From: Actinomycetota bacterium
GTDB lineage: Bacteria; Actinomycetota; Actinomycetes; Nanopelagicales; Nanopelagicaceae
Assembly: GCA_014377015.1 (NCBI GenBank)
Contig: JACMQL010000047.1
Coordinates: 1 to 64,000, forward strand
Direction of reading: 5' to 3'
Length of the DNA stretch: 64,000 nucleotides
Shown here piece after piece: positions 1 to 11,376 of this stretch. How positions within the stretch are numbered: position 1 is the stretch's first letter; each line of letters starts with the position of its first letter. The notes beneath the pieces were generated by a model. The model did no database searches. It saw nothing but the letters and a program-made list of their open reading frames with translations, and was not told where the DNA came from. The position numbers were made by a program, and so were the translations under genes.

Positions 1-866
1 ATTATCGCTCGACCGTGGAATTTGTATCGTGGCATCCACGAACTCGTCAGGATTGTAAAGAGCGCTCCAATCGTCACCGCTGCATAGAGAAGTCCAAGTG
101 CCCAAGGTGCGTTCAGGTAGTCCACCCAAAATGGAATCAGCGCGGTGGGCATCGCGAAGAACATCGCAGCCAGATCGATTAGATATGTGCCGAGTAAATC
201 TTGTCGGCTTTTCGCATACCTGATACCTTCCAAAAACGCTGCTAGAGATGGCTTTTCAGAATGTTCAGAGGGCGGGACAGATCCGACTCGCGCGAGCAGA
301 ATGAGAGAAATAACGAAAGAGAACATATCCACCGCGAATCCAGTTGTTACGGAAAATGCTGCAATGATCACTCCGCCGATCGCGGGACCGATGATGACGC
401 CGAACTGTGCCCGCAGACCCATTAAGGCACTTGCCGCCGGTAGTTCTGCATGACCTACGAGACGAGGCAGGATTGCATCCATGCTTGGTCGTTGCAGGCC
501 ATCGACAGCCGCGAAGAGGGCGGTCACGATGTAGATCAAGAGCAGGTTGGGTTTGCTCTGAATCGAATTCAGAGCCAGCACCGCGACTAGTACGAGGGAA
601 GTTGCCTCCATTGCCCAGATCATCTTCTTGCGATCGATGGCATCTGCAAGCACACCACCATAGAGGCCGAAAACTATGAGCGGGACTAGTTCGACCGCAC
701 CGCTAAGACCGACCGCGAGATAGGAATTTGTGAGTTCCTTGATTTGAAACGGGATCGCGACGTAAGTAATCATCGATCCTAGATATGAGACCAAACCGGA
801 TAGCCAGAGATTGCGAAAATTGCGGTTCGTCCGCAGAAGCGAGAAGTCGATGCTGAATTTTCCCAA
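1..866 (-). CDS. MFS transporter (MFS_3/EntS-like exporter), partial at window edge, probable TTG start
   Basis: Manual reverse-strand translation gives GKFSIDFSLLRTNRNFRNLWLSGLVSYLGSMITYVAIPFQIKELT...GLYGGVLADAIDRKKM...; open to position 1; in-frame TGA just upstream of TTG 866. Absent from the ORF track because the stop lies outside the window. Confidence 0.8.
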   Translation of the reverse strand, partial: MGKFSIDFSLLRTNRNFRNLWLSGLVSYLGSMITYVAIPFQIKELTNSYLAVGLSGAVELVPLIVFGLYGGVLADAIDRKKMIWAMEATSLVLVAVLALNSIQSKPNLLLIYIVTALFAAVDGLQRPSMDAILPRLVGHAELPAASALMGLRAQFGVIIGPAIGGVIIAAFSVTTGFAVDMFSFVISLILLARVGSVPPSEHSEKPSLAAFLEGIRYAKSRQDLLGTYLIDLAAMFFAMPTALIPFWVDYLNAPWALGLLYAAVTIGALFTILTSSWMPRYKFHGRAI

Positions 867-922
867 ACTAGGCGCCCAACCCAGTCACCCAGACATAGAT
901 CTGACGCGAGTTAAGTTCATTA

Positions 923-1726
923 TCAGGAGTAAGTCTGCTCCGACCCCGGAAATTTTCCATAGGCGACATCCTCTGCCCATTCTTGGGCAGCGGCAAGCAT
1001 TTCCCCCCGCAAATTTCTGTAGGCCTTCGCTAAGCGAGGTGGATTTTTCGTGATGCCCATTAAGTCGGTCCACACGAGCACTTGCGCATCGCAATTCGGA
1101 CCAGCACCGATTCCAATGGTCGGAATTGTGATGGCTTGCGTGATTTTTTCGGCAAGGTCAGCAGGAATAAGTTCAAGCACGATGGCAAAAGCTCCGGCAT
1201 CTTGTAAGGCGATCGCAGCCTCGCGAATCAGGTCTCCATCTTGTCTTCCCTGCACTTTGTATCCACCGAGTTGGTGCAGTGACTGCGGAGTAAATCCAAG
1301 GTGACCCATGACGGGAATACCAGATTTAGTGAGCAGGCGGACTTGCTCGAGTTGAGCACCTTCCAGTTTTACGGCGTGTGCTCCTGCCTCTTTCATGAAT
1401 CGAAGCGAAGTTGCGAGGGCTTGCTGCGCGCCAGCTTCATAGGATCCGAAAGGCAAGTCTGAAACCACAAGTGCACGCCTTGTGGCCGATACGACAGCCC
1501 TGGTCAGTGGAAGGAGTTCGTCCACGGTGACAGGGATGGTGTTCTCCATGCCGAGGAAATTATTGCCAGCGCTGTCACCGACGAGCAGAACAGGTATGCC
1601 GGCATCGTCAAAAATGCCCGCTGTCATCTGCTCGTAGGACGTTAGCATCGACCATTTTTCTTGGCGCGCTTTTTTCTGGGCTAGATCGGCAATAGTGATG
1701 CGACGAGTAGGGGCAAGATTGCTCAT
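923..1726 (-). CDS. panB: 3-methyl-2-oxobutanoate hydroxymethyltransferase
   Basis: 267 aa; KWSMLTSYEQMTAGIFDDAGIPVLLVGDSAGNNFLGMENTIPVTVDELL is a typical PanB N-terminus; SD ggagga before ATG. Confidence 0.96.
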   Translation of the reverse strand: MSNLAPTRRITIADLAQKKARQEKWSMLTSYEQMTAGIFDDAGIPVLLVGDSAGNNFLGMENTIPVTVDELLPLTRAVVSATRRALVVSDLPFGSYEAGAQQALATSLRFMKEAGAHAVKLEGAQLEQVRLLTKSGIPVMGHLGFTPQSLHQLGGYKVQGRQDGDLIREAAIALQDAGAFAIVLELIPADLAEKITQAITIPTIGIGAGPNCDAQVLVWTDLMGITKNPPRLAKAYRNLRGEMLAAAQEWAEDVAYGKFPGSEQTYS

Positions 1727-1843
1727 ATAAATCCTCCAAACCTCAAGGCCTGAGTTTCAGGTCCCTGGGATAACTTCGGCTCAATCCTAACTAATCAAAG
1801 CGGCAAGACAAAAGTAGCGAAAGTGGATTTCGTACTTGGCGAG

Positions 1844-1849
1844 TAGGCT
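1844..1849 (+). promoter_or_regulatory. -10 box TAGGCT, leaderless promoter of nadE
   Basis: TAGGCT-CTTTGC-GTG: exactly 6 nt to the GTG start at 1856. Confidence 0.6.
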
Positions 1850-1855
1850 CTTTGC

Positions 1856-3562
1856 GTGAACAACCACGCGGGTCCTTCTGGTCAGTTGCGCATTGCGATG
1901 GCGCAGCTAAATCCGTGCGTCGGTGATCTTTCCCGAAATGCCCTTCTGATTAAGGAGTGGGCGACCAAGGCACACGAACTCGGAGCGCATGTCGTTGTAT
2001 TCCCCGAAATGGTTGTCACTGGCTATCCAGTCGAGGACCTCGCTTTGCGAGCTAGTTTTCGTAAAGCCAGTCGAGATTCTCTATCTGAAATTGTGCAGTG
2101 GGCGGGGCGGGCCGGATTGGGAAAGATGGTTCTTGTTGTGGGTTATCTGGATGAATCCGAAGGCGGTCCGCAAAACGCTCTTGCGGTAATTCAGGGCGGT
2201 GAGATGCGGGCGAAATATGTGAAAGTCCACTTACCAAATTACGGAGTTTTCGACGAGTTTCGTAACTTCGTCCCCGGTGGCAAGTCGCTCATTTTTAGAT
2301 TGCATGGAATTGATATTGCCGTTGCAATTTGCGAAGACATCTGGCAGGACGATGGGATAGTCGCAGAATTAATTTCCCGAAAGCCGGGCATCTTGCTGGT
2401 TCCCAATGGCAGCCCCTTTGAACGAAATAAGGATGATGTACGACTTGCTTTGGTAGAGCGTCGCGCGCGCGAACTCGGCGCCCCGGTGGTGTACGTGAAT
2501 ATGACTGGTGGTCAAGATGATTTGGTATTCGACGGCGACTCGATTGTGGTTGACCAGTTGGGTCAAACTCTTTATCGTGCGCCTCGCTTTGATGATCACC
2601 TGGCGTTGGTGGATCTGCAATTACGTTGCCAGAGCTCCATTCCCGATGTGATTCTGGATGAAACTCCATGTCCTGCCTATGCACCTCTAGCGCCCCACCG
2701 CGAAACGCGCCTCGATGACCTGGCCGAGGTTTGGCAAGCCCTCGTCGTCGGACTTCGAGATTATGCGCACAAGAACTCATTCTCCACTGCTGCGATTGCC
2801 CTGTCAGGAGGAATCGACTCCGCGCTTGTCGCCACACTTGCAGTAGACGCGCTGGGGGCATCCAATGTTTATTGCTACGGACTTCCGAGCAAATATTCCT
2901 CAACCCACTCGCTCAAAGATGCACAAGCACTTGCTGACAACACCGGCCTTAATTTCTCTGTAATTAGCATCGCGCCGATGGTGGAGTCCTTTGTAGATGA
3001 GTTGCGTCTTTCTGGAATTGCTGAAGAAAATGTTCAAGCCAGAGTTCGCGGCACCACCATGATGGGAATCTCAAATCAGTTTGGGCATTTAGTTCTCGCA
3101 ACCGGCAACAAGAGTGAGTTGGCCGTCGGCTATTCCACTCTGTATGGCGATGCAGTTGGTGGGTACGCCCCAATTAAGGATCTATACAAAGTTGACGTGT
3201 GGGCTCTGGCTCGGTGGCGCAATTCCATTGCCGAGTTGTCCCGGCAAATATCTCCCATCCCGATCAATTCCATCGAGAAGGAGCCAAGTGCTGAACTGCG
3301 TCCTGGTCAAAAAGATTCTGATTCTTTGCCTGAGTATTCGATTCTTGATGAGATCTTGGTGCGGTACATCGAAGGGGACGAGGGCGCGGCTTCCTTGATT
3401 GCCTCAGGCTTGGACGCAGCACTTGTTCGCCGTGTTATTTCTATGGTGGATCGGGCTGAATACAAGAGACGTCAATATCCGCCCGGGACCAAGGTCTCAA
3501 GGCGCGCATTTGGCAAAGATCGACGCCTGCCGATGACATCCCACTGGATCGAACGTATCTAG
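1856..3562 (+). CDS. nadE: Glutamine-dependent NAD+ synthetase
   Basis: 568 aa; N-terminal nitrilase-like glutaminase (VVFPEMVVTGYPVEDL) plus synthetase domain (ALSGGIDSALVATLAVDALG). Confidence 0.96.
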   Translation: MNNHAGPSGQLRIAMAQLNPCVGDLSRNALLIKEWATKAHELGAHVVVFPEMVVTGYPVEDLALRASFRKASRDSLSEIVQWAGRAGLGKMVLVVGYLDESEGGPQNALAVIQGGEMRAKYVKVHLPNYGVFDEFRNFVPGGKSLIFRLHGIDIAVAICEDIWQDDGIVAELISRKPGILLVPNGSPFERNKDDVRLALVERRARELGAPVVYVNMTGGQDDLVFDGDSIVVDQLGQTLYRAPRFDDHLALVDLQLRCQSSIPDVILDETPCPAYAPLAPHRETRLDDLAEVWQALVVGLRDYAHKNSFSTAAIALSGGIDSALVATLAVDALGASNVYCYGLPSKYSSTHSLKDAQALADNTGLNFSVISIAPMVESFVDELRLSGIAEENVQARVRGTTMMGISNQFGHLVLATGNKSELAVGYSTLYGDAVGGYAPIKDLYKVDVWALARWRNSIAELSRQISPIPINSIEKEPSAELRPGQKDSDSLPEYSILDEILVRYIEGDEGAASLIASGLDAALVRRVISMVDRAEYKRRQYPPGTKVSRRAFGKDRRLPMTSHWIERI

Positions 3563-3610
3563 TTTGGGATAATTGCGAGTAGTTCGCAGGTAGCCAAAAA
3601 TCGCGGAGGG

Positions 3611-3616
3611 TAATAT
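3611..3616 (+). promoter_or_regulatory. -10 box TAATAT, candidate leaderless promoter of the cysK leader peptide
   Basis: TAATAT-GTCCGT-GTG(3623): 6-nt spacing as at other leaderless genes in the window. Confidence 0.55.
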
Positions 3617-3622
3617 GTCCGT

Positions 3623-3700
3623 GTGCTGGAGATCAAATATTGGTTGTTCACTCGACGTCGCGTGATTGATTTTGGCCGCGCTTGCACGAGCGCCTGCTGA
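3623..3700 (+). CDS. Short leader peptide (uORF), 25 aa, upstream of cysK-cysE
   Basis: GTG CTG GAG ATC AAA TAT TGG TTG TTC ACT CGA CGT CGC GTG ATT GAT TTT GGC CGC GCT TGC ACG AGC GCC TGC TGA = (M)LEIKYWLFTRRRVIDFGRACTSAC*. Resembles the actinobacterial 'putative leader peptide' pattern RRxVDLxRVxSAxC, ends in Cys, precedes cysteine biosynthesis genes, correctly spaced -10. Confidence 0.7.
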   Translation: MLEIKYWLFTRRRVIDFGRACTSAC

Positions 3701-3836
3701 CTTTCACACCGCATTTTCGAGCGTGGAACCCGGCGATTTATTACGTGCGAGAGTGCAACATATTTCGACACTCAACTAAGAAGTCCTATTTGAATTACAT
3801 CAACTTCAATCGAGAGAAATGAACGGCGGAGGAATT

Positions 3837-4769
3837 ATGAAGGTTTACAACAACATCACAGAGGTAGTCGGTAATACTCCTTTGGTACGAATCAACCGAA
3901 TCACTGATGGCGCGGCAGGAAATGTTTTTGCAAAGTTGGAGTTTTATAACCCAACCGCAAGCGTAAAGGACCGCATTGGCATTGCGATGGTCGATGCAGC
4001 CGAACTTTCTGGTGAACTAAAGCCGGGCGGCACAATCGTCGAGGCTACGTCGGGAAATACCGGTATTGCATTGGCCATGGTTGGAGCGGCGCGTGGCTAC
4101 AAAGTAATTTTGACAATGCCAGATTCAATGTCAAAGGAACGACGCACACTCTTGCGCGCATTCGGTGCCGAACTTGTGCTGACTCCGGCAGCGGAAGGCA
4201 TGCGCGGAGCTATTGCGAGGGCTGAAGAGTTGGGCGCCACGGATGGCGCAGTACTCGTTCGTCAATTTGAGAACGATGCGAACCCGGAGATTCACCGCAA
4301 GACGACGGCCGAAGAAATCTGGCGGGACACAGACGGCAACGTTGACGCGATTGTTGCGGGCGTCGGAACCGGCGGAACGATCACTGGAATTGGACAAGTC
4401 CTCAAAGCGCGTAATCCGAATCTAAAGGTATTCGCGGTAGAGCCGGCGGCATCTCCACTTCTGAACGGTGGAGCGCCCAGCGGTCACCCGATTCAGGGCA
4501 TTGGCGCTAACTTCATTCCTAATATTTTAGATCGCGACATCTACGACGAAGTCTTCGATGCGAGCGCTGAGGATGCAATTGCTTACGCGCGTCGAGCCGG
4601 CACCGAAGAAGGCATTCTGGCGGGCATCTCCTCCGGAGCTGCGTTGTGGGCAGCATCTCAAATCGCGAAGCGACCTGAATTCGCGGGGAAGAATATCGTC
4701 GTGATAATTCCTTCCTTTGGCGAGCGCTACTTGTCAACGGTTTTGTATAAGGACCTTGCGGAGCTATAA
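3837..4769 (+). CDS. cysK: Cysteine synthase A (O-acetylserine sulfhydrylase)
   Basis: [22 protein letters not shown]...[14 protein letters not shown]...[21 protein letters not shown] before ATG 3837 (ORF-track start 3819 is upstream). Confidence 0.96.
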   Translation: MKVYNNITEVVGNTPLVRINRITDGAAGNVFAKLEFYNPTASVKDRIGIAMVDAAELSGELKPGGTIVEATSGNTGIALAMVGAARGYKVILTMPDSMSKERRTLLRAFGAELVLTPAAEGMRGAIARAEELGATDGAVLVRQFENDANPEIHRKTTAEEIWRDTDGNVDAIVAGVGTGGTITGIGQVLKARNPNLKVFAVEPAASPLLNGGAPSGHPIQGIGANFIPNILDRDIYDEVFDASAEDAIAYARRAGTEEGILAGISSGAALWAASQIAKRPEFAGKNIVVIIPSFGERYLSTVLYKDLAEL

Positions 4770-5276
4770 ATGAGCCTGCATATTCGCGAAGACATCAGCA
4801 ACGCGTTGGCGCGCGATCCTGCTGCAAGGAGCCGACTCGAAATATTTCTTGCCTACCCCGGCTTGCACGCAATTTGGGGACACCGAATGGCGCATTGGCT
4901 CTGGACGCATAATTTCAAACTCGTTGCTCGTGTCTGGTCCAATTGGACCCGCACGGCGACGGGCATTGAAATTCACCCCGGGGCCGTTATCGGTCGCCGC
5001 TTTTTCATTGACCACGGTATGGGCGTAGTGATCGGTGAGACTTCAGTCATCGGCGATGACGTGATGATGTATCACGATGTGACGTTGGGTGCGCGTTCGT
5101 ACAAGAAGGGCAAGCGACACCCCACGATCGGCAACAACGTCATCATCGGGGCAGGTGCCCGCGTCATTGGGGACGTTACTATCGGCGCCGGCGCAGTCTT
5201 AGGCGCAAATACCCTGGTCACCAAAGACGTAGCCGAACGGGCGCAACTCGACTCATCTGAGTTTTTTGTAATCTAG
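4770..5276 (+). CDS. cysE: Serine O-acetyltransferase
   Basis: 168 aa; left-handed beta-helix hexapeptide repeats ([33 protein letters not shown]); directly after cysK. Confidence 0.96.
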   Translation: MSLHIREDISNALARDPAARSRLEIFLAYPGLHAIWGHRMAHWLWTHNFKLVARVWSNWTRTATGIEIHPGAVIGRRFFIDHGMGVVIGETSVIGDDVMMYHDVTLGARSYKKGKRHPTIGNNVIIGAGARVIGDVTIGAGAVLGANTLVTKDVAERAQLDSSEFFVI

Positions 5277-5365
5277 GAAATGTCCTTTTCGGGCTCTGGT
5301 TGGCCATTGCGTCATGCTGACTATTCGTTAACACTGTTGTAACGCAGTTTTGACACGATTGCGCC

Positions 5366-6715
5366 ATGACCCCAATGGATCCGATCGACGAAACTAACGG
5401 TGTTGGTGAGTTACAAGCCGCCTCAAACAAGCAGGAAGAATTTGTTCTTCGCACTATTGAAGAGCGCAATATTCGTTTCGTCCGTTTGTGGTTCACCGAC
5501 GTTCTGGGCTTTCTCAAATCTGTCGCAATAGCCCCTGCTGAATTAGAGAATGCTTTCGAAGAAGGAATTGGCTTTGATGGCTCAGCTATTGAAGGATTTG
5601 CGCGTGAGAGCGAGTCGGACATGCTCGCAAAACCAGATCCGAGTACCTTTTCCATTCTGCCATGGCGCACTGAAGCACCTGGTGCTGCCCGCATGTTCTG
5701 CGACATCGTGATGCCAGATGGCAAACCGTCACCTGCAGATCCGCGTCATGTACTGCGTCGCACTCTCAATAAAGCAGCTGAGATGGGGTACACCTGTTAC
5801 ACGCATCCCGAGATCGAATTCTATTTATTCAAGGACCGTCCAGAACACGGGAAGAGCCCGGTGCCAGTCGATTCGAGCGGCTACTTTGATCAGACACCCG
5901 CCGTCGTTGGCCATGATTTTCGGCGCCAGGCAATCACGATTTTGGAAGCAATGGGAATCAGCGTTGAATTTAGCCACCACGAAGGCGGTCCAGGTCAACA
6001 GGAAATTGATCTGCGATACGCCGATGCTTTAAGTACCGCAGATAACATCATGACTTTCCGTCATGTGGTTAAGGAAGTTGCACTAGACCAAGGTTTTCAT
6101 GCTTCCTTCATGCCCAAGCCTTTCACGCAGCATCCTGGTTCAGGCATGCACACGCACGTCTCTTTGTTCGAAGGAGAGAACAACGCCTTCTACGACGCAA
6201 GTGATGAGTACAACTTATCCAGAGTTGGTCGATCCTTTATTGCAGGTCTCTTGCGTCACGCTTCGGAAATCTCAGCTGTGACCAATCAATGGGTAAATTC
6301 ATACAAAAGATTGCACGGTGGCGGCGAGGCGCCGGCGGTCGCGAACTGGGGACATAGCAACCGAGGCGCCCTTGTACGTGTGCCCATGTATAAACCGAAG
6401 AAAGAGAATTCCACGCGCATCGAATTCCGATCTCCAGATTCTGCATGCAACCCATACCTGGCCTACGCCGTGATGCTGTCGGCGGGGTTGAAGGGCGTAG
6501 CCGAAAATTACGAGTTGCCTGATTCAACGCATGCGGTTGCTCTTCCGAGTAATTTACATGAAGCCATTATTGCCATGGAAGGAAGTGAATTAGTTCGTGA
6601 GACTCTGGGCGAGCACGTCTTTGAATACGTACTGAGAAATAAGCGCGCCGAATGGAATGATTATCGACGCCAAGTTTCCGCATACGAACTCGACAGGTAT
6701 CTTCCGATTCTTTGA
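5366..6715 (+). CDS. glnA: Glutamine synthetase, type I
   Basis: 449 aa; GFDGSAIEGFARESESDMLAKPD, VNSYKRLHGGGEAP, NPYLAYAVMLSAGLKG. Confidence 0.93.
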   Translation: MTPMDPIDETNGVGELQAASNKQEEFVLRTIEERNIRFVRLWFTDVLGFLKSVAIAPAELENAFEEGIGFDGSAIEGFARESESDMLAKPDPSTFSILPWRTEAPGAARMFCDIVMPDGKPSPADPRHVLRRTLNKAAEMGYTCYTHPEIEFYLFKDRPEHGKSPVPVDSSGYFDQTPAVVGHDFRRQAITILEAMGISVEFSHHEGGPGQQEIDLRYADALSTADNIMTFRHVVKEVALDQGFHASFMPKPFTQHPGSGMHTHVSLFEGENNAFYDASDEYNLSRVGRSFIAGLLRHASEISAVTNQWVNSYKRLHGGGEAPAVANWGHSNRGALVRVPMYKPKKENSTRIEFRSPDSACNPYLAYAVMLSAGLKGVAENYELPDSTHAVALPSNLHEAIIAMEGSELVRETLGEHVFEYVLRNKRAEWNDYRRQVSAYELDRYLPIL

Positions 6716-6735
6716 TTGTGAGTGATACTTAGCGG

Positions 6736-7941
6736 GTGAAGAGAGCGGATTGGCACTTACGAGCTAATCTCTTTGTCCTTTTGTATTTACTTGCAGCGTT
6801 GGGTTCTGGCATCCAATCCGCGTTGTCAGAAGAAAAGCATCTTTCTTGGTTGACAGTTCATCTGCTTCTTCTCGGAGCGGTTACAAATGGAATTCTCACG
6901 TGGGGCGAGCACTTCGTGGCAGCTTTGTTGTGGTCGCGATCGCAAGGTCGATTGCGCCGCCTTCCCTTGGTGCTCGCCCTGAATGCGGGAATCCTTGGTT
7001 GTCTCGTTGGAGTGGAGATCAAACTCCACGCCTTGGTCGTGGTCTCATCGCTCGTCGTGGGCGGCATTATTTTCATTTATGTTTGGGGCATTCATAGATC
7101 AATCTCTGAAACGTTGAACAAGCGCTATGTCGGATTAATTCGTTACTACCAGTACGCAGGGCTTGCAATTATTTTGGGAATTTCTCTAGGCACGGTGGGC
7201 GTTTTCATACCTCACGAGGAACTTTGGCATTCGAAATTGGCACTGGCTCATGTCCATGTGAATTTGATGGGCTGGGTTGGCCTGACAATCATCGGCACGT
7301 TGATCACTTTTTGGCCAACGATTCTGCGCACTCCGATGCATCCAAAGGCAGTCAAATTCGGTGAAAAAGGTTTGCGATTTCTTGTCTTTGGTGTTGCTCT
7401 CGTAATTGTCGCGGCAGTCTTAGATATCCGCGTTTTAGTTGCAGTAGGCGACCTCATCTACCTGGCAGGGGCAGCAGTGGCGCTAACTCCGGCTGCTTTA
7501 GTAATAAGGCAACGCGTACCTGATCGAGCAAGCTCCTGGATGGTCGCAACTGGAGTGGTCGGATTCGTTGTCCTCATTGCCCTCGACATAGTGACTGCCC
7601 TGCAGAGTAATTCTGCGGAAAGTTTCTTCGAAGCAATTGAAGACCACTCTTTGATTATTTTCGTAGTTTGGCTATTGCCTATATTTCTCGGGTCTCTCAC
7701 CTATTTACTACCTATGACGCTGGGCAGGGGACCCAAAGTCAATCGTGAACTTGAAGCGATCATTAATTACGGTTGGCGCTTGAGGGTATTTCTACTTCCA
7801 ATCTCATCTTTCTTACTGTTATTCACCGGCTTTCACGATGCTGGCTTTGCTGCGGCGGGCATAGCGCTGGGCATCTTCTTAGTCTTGGCGTTTACGACCA
7901 TGATACGTGCCAGACGATATAAGCCAGTAGCTTCGCCCTGA
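6736..7941 (+). CDS. Polytopic membrane protein, NnrS/heme-copper-like
   Basis: 401 aa, many hydrophobic segments; conserved-looking His motifs HLLLLGAVTNGILTWGEHF and HVHVNLMGWVGLTIIGT; leaderless-type GATACT-N6-GTG start. Confidence 0.6.
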   Translation: MKRADWHLRANLFVLLYLLAALGSGIQSALSEEKHLSWLTVHLLLLGAVTNGILTWGEHFVAALLWSRSQGRLRRLPLVLALNAGILGCLVGVEIKLHALVVVSSLVVGGIIFIYVWGIHRSISETLNKRYVGLIRYYQYAGLAIILGISLGTVGVFIPHEELWHSKLALAHVHVNLMGWVGLTIIGTLITFWPTILRTPMHPKAVKFGEKGLRFLVFGVALVIVAAVLDIRVLVAVGDLIYLAGAAVALTPAALVIRQRVPDRASSWMVATGVVGFVVLIALDIVTALQSNSAESFFEAIEDHSLIIFVVWLLPIFLGSLTYLLPMTLGRGPKVNRELEAIINYGWRLRVFLLPISSFLLLFTGFHDAGFAAAGIALGIFLVLAFTTMIRARRYKPVASP

Positions 7942-7994
7942 TTCAATCCGCGCGGGATACGTACCTGGCGCACGCATAGCGAGACAATATTCTT

Positions 7995-8873
7995 ATGAAC
8001 ACTATTTTAGATGCCATTGGAAATACGCCGCTCATTCAGATTGAGGGCATCTGGGTGAAGATGGAATTTCTTAACCCATCTGGTTCGATAAAAGCTCGTA
8101 TCGCGAAGTACATCATTGAAAGGGCAGAGCGTGACGGCATGCTGAGTTTAGGCGACACGATCGTGGAAGCATCCAGCGGCAACACGGGTAACGCAATGAG
8201 CATGGTTGCGGCAGTCAAAGGTTACAAAATGATTGTTGTCATGCCAGATGGAATGAGCCCAGAAAGGACTGCGATCTCTCGCGCATTCGGAGCAGAAGTA
8301 CGCACCATGGGAGATTTTCACGTGACTGATGCACTTGCAGAAGCCCGCCGCATGGGCCAGTTGCCGGGATATTTTGCACCTCAGCAATTCGACAATGAAT
8401 GGAATGTGAACGAAAATCGAGAATGGTTGGGTGCGGAAATTCTCCAACAAATGCCAGTTCTGCCTGATTTGGTTATTGGTGGTATCGGCACTGGCGGAAC
8501 AATTATCGGGGTGGGGCAAGCATTTAAAGCTGCTAATCCCGACTGCAAAGTAATTGCCTTGGAACCTGCAGAATCGTGCACCATTCTTTGCGGTGAAATT
8601 GCGAAGCATTTGATTGAAGGAATTGCGGACGGATTTGTGCCGGGAATAATCGAGCGTCATCGCGATGTCATAGACGGATTCGTTGATATACATTCCGAAG
8701 AATCAATTGTTGAAATGCGAAGATTGGCAAGTGAACATGGAATCTTTGTAGGTCCGTCATCTGGTGCACACTTACTTGCCGCAAAGCGATTGAAGGAGCA
8801 GTACAAAGTCGAAAACGTTGTGACATTTTTCTGCGACGAAGGTGAGAAATACATCACGGATTACTGGCTCTAA
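7995..8873 (+). CDS. PLP-dependent cysteine synthase family protein (second paralog)
   Basis: 292 aa; ILDAIGNTPLIQIEGIWVKMEFLNPSGSIKARIAKYIIE...EASSGNTGNAMSMVAAVKG. Confidence 0.85.
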   Translation: MNTILDAIGNTPLIQIEGIWVKMEFLNPSGSIKARIAKYIIERAERDGMLSLGDTIVEASSGNTGNAMSMVAAVKGYKMIVVMPDGMSPERTAISRAFGAEVRTMGDFHVTDALAEARRMGQLPGYFAPQQFDNEWNVNENREWLGAEILQQMPVLPDLVIGGIGTGGTIIGVGQAFKAANPDCKVIALEPAESCTILCGEIAKHLIEGIADGFVPGIIERHRDVIDGFVDIHSEESIVEMRRLASEHGIFVGPSSGAHLLAAKRLKEQYKVENVVTFFCDEGEKYITDYWL

Positions 8874-8938
8874 CTATTTGTCAAAGAGCGGCTGACATAC
8901 CCAGATACTTCCGCAAGCGAGGCAATACTTGAGCGCAA

Positions 8939-9415
8939 TCAGCCATTCCTGCCAAACTCTTGGAGTGCATCACCGCTGAGTCGATAAACAGTCCACTCAT
9001 CCATTCCGACGGCTCCTAGAGATTTGTACAACTCCAATGCGGAGGTATTCCAATCCAAAACCCACCACTGAAATCGTTCATATCCACGAGAAACGCATAT
9101 CTGCGCCAAAGATTTCAGCAATTCCATTCCGTGACCCTCGCCCCGATATTTCGGATCCACGTACAAGTCCTCTAAATACATTCCGTGCTTACCGAGCCAA
9201 GTCGAATAGTTGAGATGCCAAATGGCGATCCCGATCACGACGTTATCGACTTCTACAACATGTGCGAACACTTGAGGGTTATGACCAAAGAGTGTATTTA
9301 GGAGATCTTCTTCGGTCGCGCGCACCTGGTCGAGGGCCCTTTCATATTCGGCAAGTTCTCGAATGAGAATCAGGATGCGCGCAACATCTGCTTCAACGGC
9401 TGGTCTGACACTCAT
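8939..9415 (-). CDS. GNAT family N-acetyltransferase
   Basis: 158 aa; LEDLYVDPKYRGEGHGMELLKSLAQICVSRGYERFQWWVLDWNTSALELYKSLGA; leaderless TATCGT-N6-ATG. Confidence 0.9.
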   Translation of the reverse strand: MSVRPAVEADVARILILIRELAEYERALDQVRATEEDLLNTLFGHNPQVFAHVVEVDNVVIGIAIWHLNYSTWLGKHGMYLEDLYVDPKYRGEGHGMELLKSLAQICVSRGYERFQWWVLDWNTSALELYKSLGAVGMDEWTVYRLSGDALQEFGRNG

Positions 9416-9471
9416 TTGGTAACGATACCTGATGGCTACAACCTGTTTCTTCGCAGCAATTCCATCTCAAT

Positions 9472-9501
9472 TTGCTGAGTTTTCCCATCAGCGGCTACCC
9501 T
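9472..9501 (+). promoter_or_regulatory. Promoter of leuA leader: TTGCTG-18-TACCCT
   Basis: -35 TTGCTG 9472-9477, -10 TACCCT 9496-9501, then 6 nt to ATG 9508. Confidence 0.6.
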
Positions 9502-9507
9502 TTGCAG

Positions 9508-9555
9508 ATGATTCTGCGCAGCCTCCTCCTTCGCTGCCGTGGCGGGGTCCTTTAA
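9508..9555 (+). CDS. leuA leader peptide MILRSLLLRCRGGVL
   Basis: ATG ATT CTG CGC AGC CTC CTC CTT CGC TGC CGT GGC GGG GTC CTT TAA; consecutive Leu codons CTC CTC CTT; immediately 5' of overlapping alternative hairpins and leuA. Confidence 0.8.
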   Translation: MILRSLLLRCRGGVL

Positions 9556-9580
9556 CCGGTCCCCTCGTCGCGGGGTTTTT
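9544..9580 (+). terminator. leuA attenuator (antiterminator/terminator pair)
   Basis: Antiterminator GGGGtCC(9544-9550)/GGtCCCC(9558-9564) is mutually exclusive with terminator CCCC(9561-9564)/GGGG(9572-9575) followed by TTTTT (9576-9580). Confidence 0.7.
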
Positions 9581-9618
9581 GCATTGCCGGTACAACCCAA
9601 AACCCGCGAGCCACTTAA

Positions 9619-11346
<1,728 letters not shown>

Positions 11347-11364
11347 TTCTTACATTGATACCGA

Positions 11365-11370
11365 TACGGT
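11365..11370 (+). promoter_or_regulatory. -10 box TACGGT, leaderless promoter of recO
   Basis: TACGGT-AATGGC-ATG(11377). Confidence 0.5.
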
Positions 11371-11376
11371 AATGGC

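Noticed and set aside
2295-2903. 202-aa minus-strand ORF inside nadE
   Set aside because: Low-complexity, Arg/His/Pro-rich shadow ORF opposite a clear nadE coding sequence.
3612-3663. Alternative short ORF MSVCWRSNIGCSLDVA (ATG 3615, or GTG 3621) with two Cys
   Set aside because: GTG 3621 is 4 nt from the -10 box and ATG 3615 overlaps it; the frame lacks the RRxVDLxR-like core. The GTG 3623 frame has 6-nt spacing, a family-like sequence and a Cys-rich end.
3559-3771. 70-aa minus-strand ORF between nadE and cysK
   Set aside because: Antisense to the better supported cysK leader region; no recognisable protein features.
8148-8693. 181-aa minus-strand ORF inside the second cysteine synthase
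   Set aside because: Antisense shadow ORF without domain-like features.
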